From Streptomyces sp. NBC_01723 (lineage in GTDB: Bacteria > Actinomycetota > Actinomycetes > Streptomycetales > Streptomycetaceae), in the NCBI RefSeq assembly GCF_036246005.1, contig NZ_CP109171.1:4700001-4764000 (forward strand): a DNA stretch of 64,000 bases, in the 5' to 3' direction. This document shows, piece after piece, positions 33,945 through 43,752 of this stretch. Under the pieces are notes generated by a model that did not search any database, had not been told where the DNA came from, and saw nothing but the letters and a program-made list of their open reading frames with translations. Positions within the stretch are counted from its first letter, which is position 1. Every line of letters begins with the position of its first letter. A program made the position numbers and the translations under genes.

Positions 33945-34410
33945 GACGTTCTCTCCTCCGACTCGTGAACGGATCGACGGGATCGCCGACCCGCGCCCGA
34001 GCATGCCAGGAGGCGCGGCGGGGCCGCGCGTGATCCGGGCGGGGGCCGATGGTGCGCGGGCGCGTGGGTGCGCGCGTGCGTGGGCAGAGGGGGCGTGAGT
34101 GGCCGGGGGCGTGCGGGACGTCGCGGGGCGTCGGGGACGCGGGAGGGCGACGGGGTGGCCAGGGGGCGGTGAGGCGCCACGGGGCGGCGAGAGTGGCCGG
34201 GAATGGCGCGAGACCGGGGGCGTCGGGGGCGCGGGAAGGCGACGGGAGCCCCGGGGGCGGTGGGGCGCTACGGGGGGATGGAACGCCGGGGGCGGGCCGC
34301 AGGAGGGCGACGGGGCGCCGAGCGGGTCGGCGGGCCCGGGTGGGCGGGGTGGCGAGCCGGCGCGTGGCGGCGGGCGCCGAGGGGGACGTGAGGGACGCCG
34401 GGACGTGGCG
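33945..34410. repeat. G-rich intergenic region with degenerate ~90-bp repeats
   Basis: About 465 bp with no credible gene. The plus strand is unusually G-rich with many runs of four to six G. Units resembling GGGGCGTCGGGGACGCGGGA followed by GGGCGACGGG recur at about 34125, 34216 and (shorter) 34300, a spacing of roughly 85-91 bp. Open frames here code only low-complexity Gly/Arg and are rejected. The region separates the starts of def and the end of the NlpC/P60 gene. Confidence 0.55.
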
Positions 34411-34443
34411 AAGGGCCGCAGCCCCCGAGCGGCTGCGGCCCTT
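34411..34443 (-). terminator. Intrinsic terminator of the NlpC/P60 gene
   Basis: AAGGGCCGCAGCC (34411-34423) and GGCTGCGGCCCTT (34431-34443) form a perfect 13-bp stem with a 7-nt loop, starting 21 bp beyond the stop codon of the NlpC/P60 gene. No U-tract follows, as usual in Streptomyces. The A/T-ends of the arms make it usable from either side. Confidence 0.8.
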
Positions 34444-34463
34444 CCTGCGGATGCGCCCGAGTG

Positions 34464-35291
34464 CTACAGCACGCGGACCGCGCCGCTCGGCGGGTCGTAG
34501 TCGAGCGTCTTCTGGACGACGCCCGTGGAGGAGTTCTGCGCGCCGACGAACATGCCGTCGCCGACGTAGATGCCCACGTGGTACGCGCTGCCCGCGCCAC
34601 CCCAGTACAGGATGTCGCCCGGCTGGAGGTTGTCGAGGCCGACCTGGGTGCCGGCGGTCGACTGGTCCTGGGAGACCCGGGGGAGGCTGACGCCGACCTG
34701 CTTGAAGGCGGCCTGCACGAGACCGGAGCAGTCGTAGGCGGACGGGCCGGTGGCGCCGGAGACGTACGCCTTGCCGACCTGCGCCTGCGCGAAGGCGACG
34801 ACCGCGGCGGCCGAACCGGTCGCGGTGGACGTGCTGGTGCCGCTGTCGGAGCTGCTGGACGTACCGGTGTCCGCGGAGGCGCTGAGGGTGGTGCGCTCGG
34901 CGCTGCGGGCGGCGCGCTCGGCGGCCTCCTTGCGCTCGGCCTCCTCGGCCTTCTTCTTGGCCTCCGCGGCCTTCTTCTTGGCGTCGGCGAGGTCGGCCTT
35001 GGCCTGCTTGGCGGCCTTGGCGGCAGCCGCGTCACGCTCGGCACGCAGCTCGTAGCTCGACGCCGCCTGCTGCGTGACGTCGGCGGACTGGGCGACCTGA
35101 GCGGCCAGGTCGGCCGTCAGGGTGGGCAGTTCGAGGGTCTGCGTCACCGGTTCGGCCGCGTTGGCCGACCCCGACGCACCGGCGACTGCCAGGGTGCTGA
35201 GGACGCCACCGGCAACTCCGGCCCGCATCGCGATCTTCGACGCGCTGCGGCGGGGCTTCCGGTGGCTGCGTATGTGAGCGGTGTGGGACAT
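34464..35291 (-). CDS. Secreted NlpC/P60 peptidoglycan endopeptidase
   Basis: A 275-residue cell-wall hydrolase (start chosen at ATG 35291, MSHTAHIRSHRKPRRS; upstream in-frame ATGs at 35321 and 35348 are less typical). Signal peptide to about residue 46 (SANA/AEP). A long coiled coil with Ala/Lys/Glu repeats covers about 85-135, a Ser/Thr linker about 138-160, and the NlpC/P60 domain 160-275 holds Cys188 in AYDCSGLVQ and His238 in AYHVGIYVG. It would cut the D-Glu-dibasic bond in stem peptides. The intergenic region upstream is long and carries a structured leader, a promoter and a Crp-like site. Confidence 0.93.
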   Translation of the reverse strand: MSHTAHIRSHRKPRRSASKIAMRAGVAGGVLSTLAVAGASGSANAAEPVTQTLELPTLTADLAAQVAQSADVTQQAASSYELRAERDAAAAKAAKQAKADLADAKKKAAEAKKKAEEAERKEAAERAARSAERTTLSASADTGTSSSSDSGTSTSTATGSAAAVVAFAQAQVGKAYVSGATGPSAYDCSGLVQAAFKQVGVSLPRVSQDQSTAGTQVGLDNLQPGDILYWGGAGSAYHVGIYVGDGMFVGAQNSSTGVVQKTLDYDPPSGAVRVL

Positions 35292-35373
35292 AGGGACAAC
35301 CGGTATCAGTAGCTCCTCCATACCTTCAAGAAACGTGGGCTGCGCCACAGTTGTTCAATCGAGCCTCCGAACG

Positions 35374-35464
35374 TCGGGCGTGTCGCTCTTTATTGACGCC
35401 GTAACGGACATTGCGGACGGCCCATATCAGGGCTGTGATCACGGTCTTTGATCATTACGCCCGA
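35374..35464 (-). ncRNA. Candidate structured 5' leader of the NlpC/P60 mRNA
   Basis: Read on the minus strand, TCGGGCGT (35464-35457) pairs perfectly with ACGCCCGA (35381-35374). The enclosed 75 nt contain three nested hairpins in order: TGATCA-AAGACCG-TGATCA, GCCC-TGATAT-GGGC, and CGT...ACG within CCGTCCGCAATGTCCGTTACGG. This gives a closed multi-branch junction located about 85 nt before the start codon. I looked for features of the c-di-AMP (ydaO) riboswitch found before some cell-wall hydrolase genes and did not recognise them. Structure by eye only. Confidence 0.4.
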
Positions 35465-35473
35465 ATTGCCCCG

Positions 35474-35503
35474 CACCTACCACTGGTTGGTTCAGTTGGC
35501 CAA
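35474..35503 (-). promoter_or_regulatory. Candidate promoter of the NlpC/P60 gene
   Basis: On the minus strand TTGGCC (35503-35498) and TAGGTG (35479-35474) are 18 bp apart. Transcription from here would start near 35467, just at the structured leader. The -10 lacks the final T, so this is a weak prediction. Confidence 0.35.
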
Positions 35504-35531
35504 GCCCGGTTCTCATGGGCCTCTCATGAAT

Positions 35532-35545
35532 GTGGCACAGGTCAC
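35532..35545. promoter_or_regulatory. Crp-like site GTG-N6-GNCAC
   Basis: GTGGCACAGGTCAC fits the Streptomyces Crp consensus GTG(N)6GNCAC on both strands. Its centre is about 71 bp upstream of the proposed transcription start of the NlpC/P60 gene, a position typical of class I activation. Confidence 0.4.
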
Positions 35546-35652
35546 GGAACGGTTACCCCGGCGCCTGCGTCTCGGCGCGCCCGAGTGCTCGTGAACGCGT
35601 GCACGTGTCCACATCGCACCCCGCCCCTCCCTCCGACGTGTGAACGCGTCCT

Positions 35653-35707
35653 ATATCAAGCCACTTCGTCCAGCGCCAATTTGCATGCAAGGGAAGCATC
35701 TTGATAT
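35653..35707. repeat. AT-rich inverted repeat around a TTGCATGCAA palindrome
   Basis: ATATCAAG (35653-35660) is matched by CTTGATAT (35700-35707), enclosing a perfect 10-bp palindrome TTGCATGCAA (35681-35690). The AT content is far above the surroundings. No gene covers it. It could be a regulator-binding site or a small structured transcript. Confidence 0.4.
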
Positions 35708-35793
35708 GGAGACGCCCCTCGGTGACCCGCCCTGGCCAGCGACGACGATCGAAAATGTCACCTCTGGTGATCAGCTGAACGCTTCTTGTGTGA

Positions 35794-35878
35794 AGATCAC
35801 CGCTCATCCGACTTCATGATCGTTCGTCAGGTGGTGGAGATCACAAAGCTTGTGCAATACCCCGTGTCGCAGATCACA
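35794..35878 (+). repeat. Three AGATCAC direct repeats upstream of nuoA
   Basis: AGATCACC at 35794-35801, AGATCACA at 35838-35845 and AGATCACA at 35871-35878, spaced 44 and 33 bp. The last lies 13 bp before the TAGGAT -10 box, that is, in the -35 region. They look like binding sites for an unidentified activator of the nuo operon. Confidence 0.4.
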
Positions 35879-35890
35879 GAGCGGCGGGCA

Positions 35891-35896
35891 TAGGAT
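35891..35896 (+). promoter_or_regulatory. -10 box of the nuo operon promoter
   Basis: TAGGAT is a perfect match to the principal-sigma -10 hexamer of Streptomyces. The -35 region (around 35867-35873) is poor, which fits a promoter helped by an activator at the AGATCACA repeats. The predicted start near 35903 would give a leader of about 130 nt before nuoA. Confidence 0.5.
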
Positions 35897-35911
35897 GCGA
35901 GGCAGTTGGGC

Positions 35912-35929
35912 TTGTGACCTGCTTCACAT
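35912..35929. promoter_or_regulatory. Rex operator before nuoA
   Basis: TTGTGACCTGCTTCACAT contains TGTGACCTGCTTCACA, which differs at one position from the Streptomyces Rex operator TGTGAAC-N3-TTCACA. It lies about 16 bp downstream of the -10 box, where bound Rex would block transcription. Rex senses the NADH/NAD+ ratio, and nuo is an established Rex target in S. coelicolor. Confidence 0.7.
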
Positions 35930-36035
35930 GTTCGCGATCTTCGCCGGGACGAGCGGGGCTCGTGGGGCTGTTGGGGCGGCTGTGAGTCCAGTGCAACCGC
36001 CAGCAGTCAGTGCCGACTGAGAGGAGCGAGGAGCG

Positions 36036-36395
36036 GTGAACGCGTATGCGCCCATCCTCGTACTGGGAGCCCTCGGGGCAGGCTTTGCGATCTTCTCCGT
36101 GGTCATGGCCACGCTGATCGGTCCGAAGCGGTACAACCGGGCGAAGCTCGAGGCCTACGAGTGCGGCATCGAGCCGACCCCCACGCCGGCCGGCGGCGGG
36201 CGCTTCCCCATCAAGTACTACCTGACGGCGATGCTCTTCATCATCTTCGATATCGAGATCGTCTTCCTCTACCCCTGGGCCGTCACCTTCGACGCCCTGG
36301 GGATTTTCGGGCTCGTGGAGATGCTGCTCTTCGTGCTCACCGTCTTCGTCGCGTACGCGTACGTATGGCGGCGCGGCGGCCTGGAATGGGACTGA
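36036..36395 (+). CDS. nuoA: NADH-quinone oxidoreductase subunit A
   Basis: A 119-residue membrane subunit of complex I, first gene of the 14-gene operon. It has three spans (about 6-30, 62-82, 88-108) and the family motif YECGIEP in the loop (conserved Cys in the quinone-site loop) with KYYLTAMLFIIFDIE. GTG start after GAGGAG. Normal length. Confidence 0.97.
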   Translation: MNAYAPILVLGALGAGFAIFSVVMATLIGPKRYNRAKLEAYECGIEPTPTPAGGGRFPIKYYLTAMLFIIFDIEIVFLYPWAVTFDALGIFGLVEMLLFVLTVFVAYAYVWRRGGLEWD

Positions 36396-36407
36396 GGGGC
36401 CTTTGAC

Positions 36408-36958
<551 letters not shown>

Positions 36959-36962
<4 letters not shown>

Positions 36963-37714
36963 GCGACGCCAACAACACCCCGGGTGACGCGAACGGGGTG
37001 AACCCCGAGAAGGACCTCTCCGCGGAGAACCTGCCGGGCCAGCGCGGCCAGGGCGGCGAGGAGATCCGCGTCCAGCGCGGCATGTTCGGCGCCAACAACG
37101 GCGGCGACACCTCCGGCTACGGCGGCCTGGTCCGCTCCGTCCGCCTCCCCGGACCGGCGAGCAGGCCCTACGGCGGCTGGTTCGACGAGGTCGCCGACGA
37201 ACTCGAGGGCGCGCTGGAGGAGCAGGGACTCCTGCCCGACAACGCCATCGGGAAGACGGTCGTCGACCGCGACGAGCTGACCTTCCACATCGAGCGCGAG
37301 CACCTGGTCCGCGTCGCCCGCACCCTGCGCGACGACCCGGCCCTGCGCTTCGAGCTGTGCACCGGCGTCAGCGGCGTGCACTACCCGCACGACAAGGGCC
37401 GCGAGCTGCACGCCGTCTACCACCTGCGCTCGATCACCCACAACCGGCTGATCCGCCTCGAAGTCAGCGCCCCCGACGCCGACCCGCACATTCCGTCACT
37501 GGTCTCCGTCTACCCGACGAACGACTGGCACGAGCGGGAGACCTACGACTTCTTCGGCATCGTCTTCGACGATCACCCGGCCCTGACGCGGATCATGATG
37601 CCGGACGACTGGCAGGGCTTTCCGCAGCGCAAGGACTATCCCCTCGGCGGCATCCCCGTCGAGTACAAGGGCGCCCAGATCCCGGCTCCGGACCAGCGGA
37701 GGTCGTACTCGTGA
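36959..37714 (+). CDS. nuoC: NADH-quinone oxidoreductase subunit C
   Basis: A 251-residue hydrophilic subunit of the peripheral arm. The core motif [18 protein letters not shown] and RKDYPLGG near the end are the 30-kDa subunit signatures. About 75 residues at the N-terminus (Asn/Gly/Asp-rich, [18 protein letters not shown]) are an extension beyond the E. coli-type core, a feature of actinobacterial NuoC. GTG start at 36959 overlaps nuoB. Confidence 0.96.
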
Positions 37715-39033
37715 GCACTTCACACGCCTCCCCCAGGGAGACCACAGAGGGCACCGTCTACACGGTCACCGGCGGTGACTGGGACGAGGTCGTCGAGACC
37801 GCGGCCCGCACCGACGACGAGCGCATCATCGTCAACATGGGCCCCCAGCACCCGTCCACCCACGGAGTGCTCCGGCTCATCCTGGAGATCGACGGCGAGA
37901 CGGTCACCGAGGCCCGCTGCGGCATCGGCTACCTGCACACCGGCATCGAGAAGAACCTCGAGTACCGGACCTGGACGCAGGGCACCACGTTCGTGACGCG
38001 CATGGACTACCTGACGTCGTTCTTCAACGAGACGGCGTACTGCCTCGGCGTCGAGAAGCTCCTCGGCATCGAGGACCAGATCCCCGACCGGGCCACGATC
38101 ATCCGGGTCCTCCTGATGGAGCTGAACCGGCTCTCCTCACACCTGGTGTGCATCGCCACCGGCGGCATGGAACTCGGCGCCACCACGATCATGATCTACG
38201 GCTTCCGTGATCGTGAACTGATTCTCGACATCTACGAGCTGATCACCGGCCTCCGGATGAACCACGCGTACATCCGACCGGGCGGACTCGCCCAGGACCT
38301 GCCGCCCGGCGCGGTGGACCACATCCGCGAGTTCGTGAAGAAGATGAAGAAGAACCTCCCGGAGTACGACAAGCTCGCCACCGGGAACCCCATCTTCAAG
38401 GGCCGCATGCAGGACGTCGGCTACCTCGACCTGGCCGGCTGCATGGCCCTCGGCGCCACCGGCCCGGTCCTCAGGTCCACCGGCCTGCCGCACGACCTGC
38501 GCAAGACCCAGCCCTACTGCGGCTACGAGACGTACGACTTCGACGTGCCGACCGCCGACACCTGCGACGCCTACGGGCGCTTCCTGATCCGGCTGGAGGA
38601 GATGCGCCAGTCGCTCCGGATCGTCGAGCAGTGCCTGGACCGGCTCCAGCCCGGCCCCGTCATGGTCGGCGACAAGAAGATCGCCTGGCCGGCCCAGCTC
38701 GCCCTGGGACCGGACGGACTGGGTAACTCCCTCGACCACATCAAGAAGATCATGGGCACCTCCATGGAGGCCCTGATCCACCACTTCAAGCTGGTCACCG
38801 AGGGCTTCCGCGTGCCGCCGGGCCAGACCTACGCGGCGGTCGAGTCGCCCAAGGGCGAGCTCGGGGTGCACGTCGTCTCCGACGGCGGCACCCGCCCCTT
38901 CCGGGTCCACTTCCGCGACCCGTCCTTCACCAACCTTCAGGCCATGGCGGCGATGTGCGAGGGCGGCCAGGTCGCCGACGTCATCGTCGCCGTGGCGTCC
39001 CTCGACCCCGTGATGGGAGGCGTCGACCGGTGA
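37711..39033 (+). CDS. nuoD: NADH-quinone oxidoreductase subunit D
   Basis: A 440-residue 49-kDa-type subunit that forms the quinone cavity with NuoB. Signature [14 protein letters not shown] at about 44-57, then [13 protein letters not shown], and [18 protein letters not shown] start overlapping nuoC by 4 nt. Separate from nuoC, as is usual outside enterobacteria. Confidence 0.97.
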   Translation: MSTSHASPRETTEGTVYTVTGGDWDEVVETAARTDDERIIVNMGPQHPSTHGVLRLILEIDGETVTEARCGIGYLHTGIEKNLEYRTWTQGTTFVTRMDYLTSFFNETAYCLGVEKLLGIEDQIPDRATIIRVLLMELNRLSSHLVCIATGGMELGATTIMIYGFRDRELILDIYELITGLRMNHAYIRPGGLAQDLPPGAVDHIREFVKKMKKNLPEYDKLATGNPIFKGRMQDVGYLDLAGCMALGATGPVLRSTGLPHDLRKTQPYCGYETYDFDVPTADTCDAYGRFLIRLEEMRQSLRIVEQCLDRLQPGPVMVGDKKIAWPAQLALGPDGLGNSLDHIKKIMGTSMEALIHHFKLVTEGFRVPPGQTYAAVESPKGELGVHVVSDGGTRPFRVHFRDPSFTNLQAMAAMCEGGQVADVIVAVASLDPVMGGVDR

Positions 39034-39902
39034 CCACCTCTTCTTCGGAGCGGGGCGTCAGCCTGGGCATGCCGGAACTGCCCGCGCCCGCCTACCCGGA
39101 CGACGTCCGGTCCCGGCTGGAGACCGACGCGCGCGAGATCGTCGCCCGCTACCCGGACTCCCGGTCCGCCCTCCTGCCGCTGCTGCACCTCGTGCAGGCG
39201 GAGGAGGGGTACGTCACGCGCACCGGGATGCGGTTCTGCGCGGACGTGCTGGGCCTCACCACCGCCGAGGTCACCGCGGTCGCCACCTTCTACTCCATGT
39301 ACCGGCGCCGGCCGAACGGCGACTACCAGGTCGGCGTCTGCACCAACACGCTGTGCGCGGTCATGGGCGGCGACGCCATCTTCGAGTCCCTCCAGGAACA
39401 CCTGGGCGTCGGCAACGGCGAGACCACCGAGGACGGCAAGGTCACCCTGGAGCACATCGAGTGCAACGCGGCTTGCGACTTCGCACCGGTCGTGATGGTC
39501 AACTGGGAGTTCTTCGACGACCAGACCCCGGCGAGCGCCCGTGCCCTCGTCGACGACCTGCGCGCGGGGCGGCAGGTGACGCCCACGCGCGGCGCGCCGC
39601 TGTGCACCTTCAAGGAGACCGCCCGGATCCTGGCGGGCTTCCCCGACGAGCGGGACGGCGCCGTCGCGGCCGGCGGCAGCGCGGGCCCCGCCTCCCTGGC
39701 CGGCCTGAAGCTGGCCAAGGGCGAGACGTCCGCCGCGCGCGTGGTGCACCCGCGGGACGGCGGGCCGCACGACGCCGCGCCGGACCGGGACGTGCACGAG
39801 CCGTCACCGACGGAACACCTCAGCTCGCACGACGCGCCGCAGGACACCGCGGCGTCCGACCCGGCCAACCCGGCAGGGCCTACCGCCGAGGAGGGGGAGT
39901 GA
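39030..39902 (+). CDS. nuoE: NADH-quinone oxidoreductase subunit E
   Basis: A 290-residue subunit binding the 2Fe-2S cluster N1a. The four cysteines are in [12 protein letters not shown] and [12 protein letters not shown] (family C-x4-C ... C-x3-C). The typical protein ends near residue 185; here a low-complexity acidic/Pro tail of about 100 residues follows. GTG start at 39030 overlaps nuoD. Confidence 0.96.
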   Translation: MTTSSSERGVSLGMPELPAPAYPDDVRSRLETDAREIVARYPDSRSALLPLLHLVQAEEGYVTRTGMRFCADVLGLTTAEVTAVATFYSMYRRRPNGDYQVGVCTNTLCAVMGGDAIFESLQEHLGVGNGETTEDGKVTLEHIECNAACDFAPVVMVNWEFFDDQTPASARALVDDLRAGRQVTPTRGAPLCTFKETARILAGFPDERDGAVAAGGSAGPASLAGLKLAKGETSAARVVHPRDGGPHDAAPDRDVHEPSPTEHLSSHDAPQDTAASDPANPAGPTAEEGE

Positions 39903-41251
39903 TGACCGTGGCAGCCGAGATCAAGGGCAGCAGCCCGGAGAAGCTGCTCGCACCCGTGCTGTCGGCCTTCTGGGACGAGGACGAGTCCTGGACTCTGGAC
40001 GTCTACCGGAGGCACGAAGGGTACGAGGGGCTCCGCAAGGCCCTGGCGATGGCACCGGACGACCTGATCGCGTACGTCAAGGAGTCCGGCCTGCGTGGAC
40101 GCGGCGGCGCCGGTTTCCCGACGGGGATGAAGTGGCAGTTCATCCCCCAGGGTGACGGCAAGCCTCACTATCTTGTTGTCAACGCCGACGAATCGGAGCC
40201 GGGGACCTGCAAGGACATCCCGCTCCTCTTCGCGAACCCGCACAGCCTCATCGAGGGCATGATCATCGCGTGCTACGCCATCAGGTCGTCGCACGCCTTC
40301 ATCTACCTGCGTGGTGAAGTCGTCCCCGTACTGCGGCGGTTGCACGAGGCCGTGCGCGAGGCCTACGCGGCCGGCTTCCTCGGCGAGAACATCCTGGGCA
40401 GCGGACTCGACCTCGACATCACCGTGCACGCGGGCGCGGGCGCGTACATCTGCGGTGAGGAGACCGCACTGCTCGACTCGCTCGAAGGCCGCCGGGGTCA
40501 ACCGCGGCTCCGTCCCCCCTTCCCCGCCGTCGCGGGCCTCTACGCGTGCCCGACTGTGGTGAACAACGTCGAGTCGATCGCTTCCGTTCCCGCGATCCTC
40601 AACAAGGGCAAGGAGTGGTTCAGGTCGATGGGCAGCGAGAAGTCCCCGGGCTTCACGCTGTACTCGCTCAGCGGCCACGTGGCGGGCCCCGGCCAGTACG
40701 AGGCCCCGCTCGGCATCACGCTGCGCCAGCTCCTCGACATGAGCGGCGGCATGCGGCCCGGCCACCGGCTGAAGTTCTGGACACCGGGCGGCTCCTCGAC
40801 GCCGATGTTCACCGACGAGCACCTCGACGTCCCCCTCGACTACGAGGGAGTGGGCGCCGCGGGTTCCATGCTCGGCACCAAGGCGCTCCAGTGCTTCGAC
40901 GAGACGACCTGCGTCGTGCGCGCCGTCACCCGCTGGACCGAGTTCTACGCCCACGAGTCCTGCGGCAAGTGCACCCCCTGCCGTGAGGGCACGTACTGGC
41001 TCGTGCAGTTGCTGCGCGACATCGAGGCCGGCAAGGGCGTGATGTCCGACCTCGACAAGCTGAACGACATCGCCGACAACATCAACGGCAAGTCGTTCTG
41101 CGCCCTCGGCGACGGCGCCGCCTCGCCGATCTTCTCCTCGCTCAAGTACTTCCGCGAGGAGTACGAGCAGCACATCACGGGCCGCGGCTGCCCCTTCGAC
41201 CCGGCCAAGTCGACGGCCTGGGCCGACCACCGTACGGAGGTGAACGCATGA
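39902..41251 (+). CDS. nuoF: NADH-quinone oxidoreductase subunit F
   Basis: A 449-residue NADH- and FMN-binding subunit where electrons enter. [13 protein letters not shown] (66-78) is the flavin/NADH-binding loop, [12 protein letters not shown] follows, and [13 protein letters not shown] (about 352-364) with a later FCALGDGA cysteine hold cluster N3. ATG at 39902 overlaps the nuoE stop (TGATG). Confidence 0.97.
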   Translation: MTVAAEIKGSSPEKLLAPVLSAFWDEDESWTLDVYRRHEGYEGLRKALAMAPDDLIAYVKESGLRGRGGAGFPTGMKWQFIPQGDGKPHYLVVNADESEPGTCKDIPLLFANPHSLIEGMIIACYAIRSSHAFIYLRGEVVPVLRRLHEAVREAYAAGFLGENILGSGLDLDITVHAGAGAYICGEETALLDSLEGRRGQPRLRPPFPAVAGLYACPTVVNNVESIASVPAILNKGKEWFRSMGSEKSPGFTLYSLSGHVAGPGQYEAPLGITLRQLLDMSGGMRPGHRLKFWTPGGSSTPMFTDEHLDVPLDYEGVGAAGSMLGTKALQCFDETTCVVRAVTRWTEFYAHESCGKCTPCREGTYWLVQLLRDIEAGKGVMSDLDKLNDIADNINGKSFCALGDGAASPIFSSLKYFREEYEQHITGRGCPFDPAKSTAWADHRTEVNA

Positions 41252-43752
41252 CTGTGACCACCAGCGCTCCCTCCGGCGGAGGAGAGGCTGCGGTCCCGCC
41301 CGAGGACCTCGTGTCGCTCACGATCGACGGCGCCGAGATCAGCGTGCCCAAGGGCACCCTGGTCATCCGGGCCGCCGAACAGCTCGGCATCGAGATCCCG
41401 CGCTTCTGCGACCACCCCCTCCTCGACCCGGCCGGCGCCTGCCGGCAGTGCATCGTCGAGGTCGAGGGCCAGCGCAAGCCCATGGCGTCCTGCACCATCA
41501 CCTGCACCGACGGCATGGTGGTCAAGACGCAGCTCACCTCGCCCGTCGCCGAGAAGGCCCAGCACGGGGTGATGGAGCTGCTGCTCATCAACCACCCGCT
41601 GGACTGCCCGGTCTGCGACAAGGGCGGCGAGTGCCCGCTGCAGAACCAGGCGATGTCGCACGGCCAGTCCGAGTCCCGCTTCGAGGGCAAGAAGCGGACG
41701 TACGAGAAGCCCGTGCCCATCTCCACGCAGGTGCTGCTCGACCGGGAGCGCTGCGTGCTCTGCGCCCGCTGCACCCGGTTCTCCAACCAGATCGCCGGCG
41801 ACCCGATGATCGAGCTGATCGAGCGGGGCGCGCTCCAGCAGGTCGGTACCGGCGAGGGCGACCCCTTCGAGTCGTACTTCTCCGGCAACACCATCCAGAT
41901 CTGCCCGGTCGGCGCGCTCACCTCGGCGGCCTACCGGTTCCGCTCCCGCCCCTTCGACCTGATCTCCTCGCCGTCGGTCTGCGAGCACTGCTCCGGCGGC
42001 TGCGCGACCCGCACCGACCACCGGCGCGGCAAGGTCATGCGGCGCCTCGCGGCCAACGAGCCCGAGGTCAACGAGGAGTGGATCTGCGACAAGGGGCGCT
42101 TCGGGTTCCGGTACGCGCAGCAGCGGGACCGGCTGACCACGCCCCTGGTGCGCAACGCGGAGGGCGACCTGGAGCCGGCCTCGTGGCCGGAGGCCCTGCA
42201 GATCGCCGCGCAGGGACTGCTCGCCTCCAGGGGCCGCACCGGTGTGCTGACCGGTGGCCGGCTCACCGTCGAGGACGCGTACACGTACAGCAAGTTCGCG
42301 CGCGTGGCGCTCGACACCAACGACATCGACTTCCGCGCGCGCGTGCACAGCGCCGAGGAGACCGACTTCCTGGCCGCCCGGATCGCCGGACGCGGTCGCG
42401 ACCTGGACGGTACGGGCGTCACCTACACCTCGCTGGAGAAGGCGCCCGCCGTCCTGCTGGTCGGGTTCGAGGCCGAGGAGGAGGCGCCCGGCGTCTTCCT
42501 GCGGCTGCGCAAGGCCTGGCGGGGGCACGGGCAGAAGGTCTTCTCGCTGGCCACGCACGCCACCCGGGGCCTGGAGAAGGCCGGTGGCACGCTGCTGCCC
42601 GCCGCTCCCGGCACCGAGACCGAGTGGCTGGACGCCCTTGCGAGCGGCGTCGGACTGGAGGACGGCGGCAGCCAGGCGGCCGAGGCGCTGCGCGCCGAGG
42701 GCTCCGTGATCGTCGTCGGCGAACGGCTGGCCTCCGTGGCCGGGGGTCTGACCTCCGCCGTACGGACCGCCGCCGCGACCGGCGCCCGGCTGGTGTGGAT
42801 CCCGCGCCGGGCCGGGGAGCGCGGCGCGATCGAGGCGGGTGCGCTGCCGTCGCTGCTGCCCGGCGGCCGCCCGGCGACCGACCCGCGCGCGCGTGAGGAG
42901 GTCGCCGCGGTCTGGGGCCTGGCCGACCTCCCGCACCGCTTCGGCCGGGACACCGGCGAGATCGTCGAGGCCGCGGCCCGGGGCGAACTCCAGGCGCTGC
43001 TGGTGGCGGGCGTGGAGGTCGCCGACCTGCCCGACCCGGCACGCGCGCGTGCGGCGCTCGACGAGGCCGGTTTCGTGGTGTCGCTGGAGCTGCGGCCCAG
43101 TGAGGTCACCGAACGCGCCGACGTGGTCCTGCCCGTCGCCGCGGTCGCCGAGAAGCCGGGCACCTTCCTCAACTGGGAGGGCCGGGTGCGCTTCTTCGAG
43201 GCCGCGCTCAAGCCCGACCAGATGACCCGCCGCCTCGCGCCCAGCGACGGCCGCGTCCTGCAGATGCTGGCCGACGCCATGGACGTCCACCTCGGCCTGC
43301 CGGATCTGCGCACCACACGCGCGGAGATCGACCGGCTCGGCGCCTGGGACGGGCCGCGGGCCGGCGAGCCGCTGCAGACCGCGAGCGCGCTGCCGCGACC
43401 GGCCGCCGGTGAGGCCGTCCTGGCCGGGCACCGGCTGCTGCTCGACCAGGGCCTGCTCCAGGTGGGCGACGAGGCGCTGGCCGGCACCCGGCACGCCGCA
43501 CACGCGCGCGTGTCGGCCGCCACGGCCGCGGAGGCCGGCGTCAAGGACGGCGACCTGCTGGCCGTGACCGGACCCGCCGGGGCCGTCGCCCTCCCGCTCC
43601 AGGTCACCGAGATGCCCGACCGGGTGGTCTGGCTCCCGCTGAACTCGGCCGGCACGGGCGTCGCCTCCGACGCCGGGGTGCTGCCCGGGTCCCTCGTCCG
43701 CATCGGTCCGGCGACGTCCGCCGGCGAGGCCCCCAAGGAGGTGGAGGCATGA
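41248..43752 (+). CDS. nuoG: NADH-quinone oxidoreductase subunit G
   Basis: An 834-residue Fe-S subunit. An N-terminal 2Fe-2S ferredoxin domain has C54, C65, C68 and C82. The following NuoG-type cluster region ([18 protein letters not shown]) and a 4Fe-4S pair ([17 protein letters not shown]) hold N4/N5. A molybdopterin-oxidoreductase-like domain follows (from EHCSGGC, about 245) without evident cofactor role. Length is normal for actinobacterial NuoG. Confidence 0.96.
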   Translation: MTVTTSAPSGGGEAAVPPEDLVSLTIDGAEISVPKGTLVIRAAEQLGIEIPRFCDHPLLDPAGACRQCIVEVEGQRKPMASCTITCTDGMVVKTQLTSPVAEKAQHGVMELLLINHPLDCPVCDKGGECPLQNQAMSHGQSESRFEGKKRTYEKPVPISTQVLLDRERCVLCARCTRFSNQIAGDPMIELIERGALQQVGTGEGDPFESYFSGNTIQICPVGALTSAAYRFRSRPFDLISSPSVCEHCSGGCATRTDHRRGKVMRRLAANEPEVNEEWICDKGRFGFRYAQQRDRLTTPLVRNAEGDLEPASWPEALQIAAQGLLASRGRTGVLTGGRLTVEDAYTYSKFARVALDTNDIDFRARVHSAEETDFLAARIAGRGRDLDGTGVTYTSLEKAPAVLLVGFEAEEEAPGVFLRLRKAWRGHGQKVFSLATHATRGLEKAGGTLLPAAPGTETEWLDALASGVGLEDGGSQAAEALRAEGSVIVVGERLASVAGGLTSAVRTAAATGARLVWIPRRAGERGAIEAGALPSLLPGGRPATDPRAREEVAAVWGLADLPHRFGRDTGEIVEAAARGELQALLVAGVEVADLPDPARARAALDEAGFVVSLELRPSEVTERADVVLPVAAVAEKPGTFLNWEGRVRFFEAALKPDQMTRRLAPSDGRVLQMLADAMDVHLGLPDLRTTRAEIDRLGAWDGPRAGEPLQTASALPRPAAGEAVLAGHRLLLDQGLLQVGDEALAGTRHAAHARVSAATAAEAGVKDGDLLAVTGPAGAVALPLQVTEMPDRVVWLPLNSAGTGVASDAGVLPGSLVRIGPATSAGEAPKEVEA

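Noticed and set aside
34049..34690. Plus-strand open frames of 130-210 codons in the G-rich region and over the NlpC/P60 gene end
   Set aside because: Low-complexity Gly/Arg translation of G-rich repeats, and the 3' part is antisense to a real gene.
35292..35650. c-di-AMP (ydaO-type) riboswitch upstream of the NlpC/P60 gene
   Set aside because: Expected from the gene type, but I could not find the conserved sequence blocks in the leader; only a different nested-hairpin structure is visible.
35758..35770. TCACC-TCT-GGTGA inverted repeat as a BldD box
   Set aside because: The half-sites point outward, opposite to the BldD arrangement AGTGA...TCACC.
39323..43503. Long minus-strand open frames antisense to nuoE, nuoF and nuoG
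   Set aside because: The plus strand codes for conserved complex I subunits with all cofactor motifs; the antisense frames show no family features.
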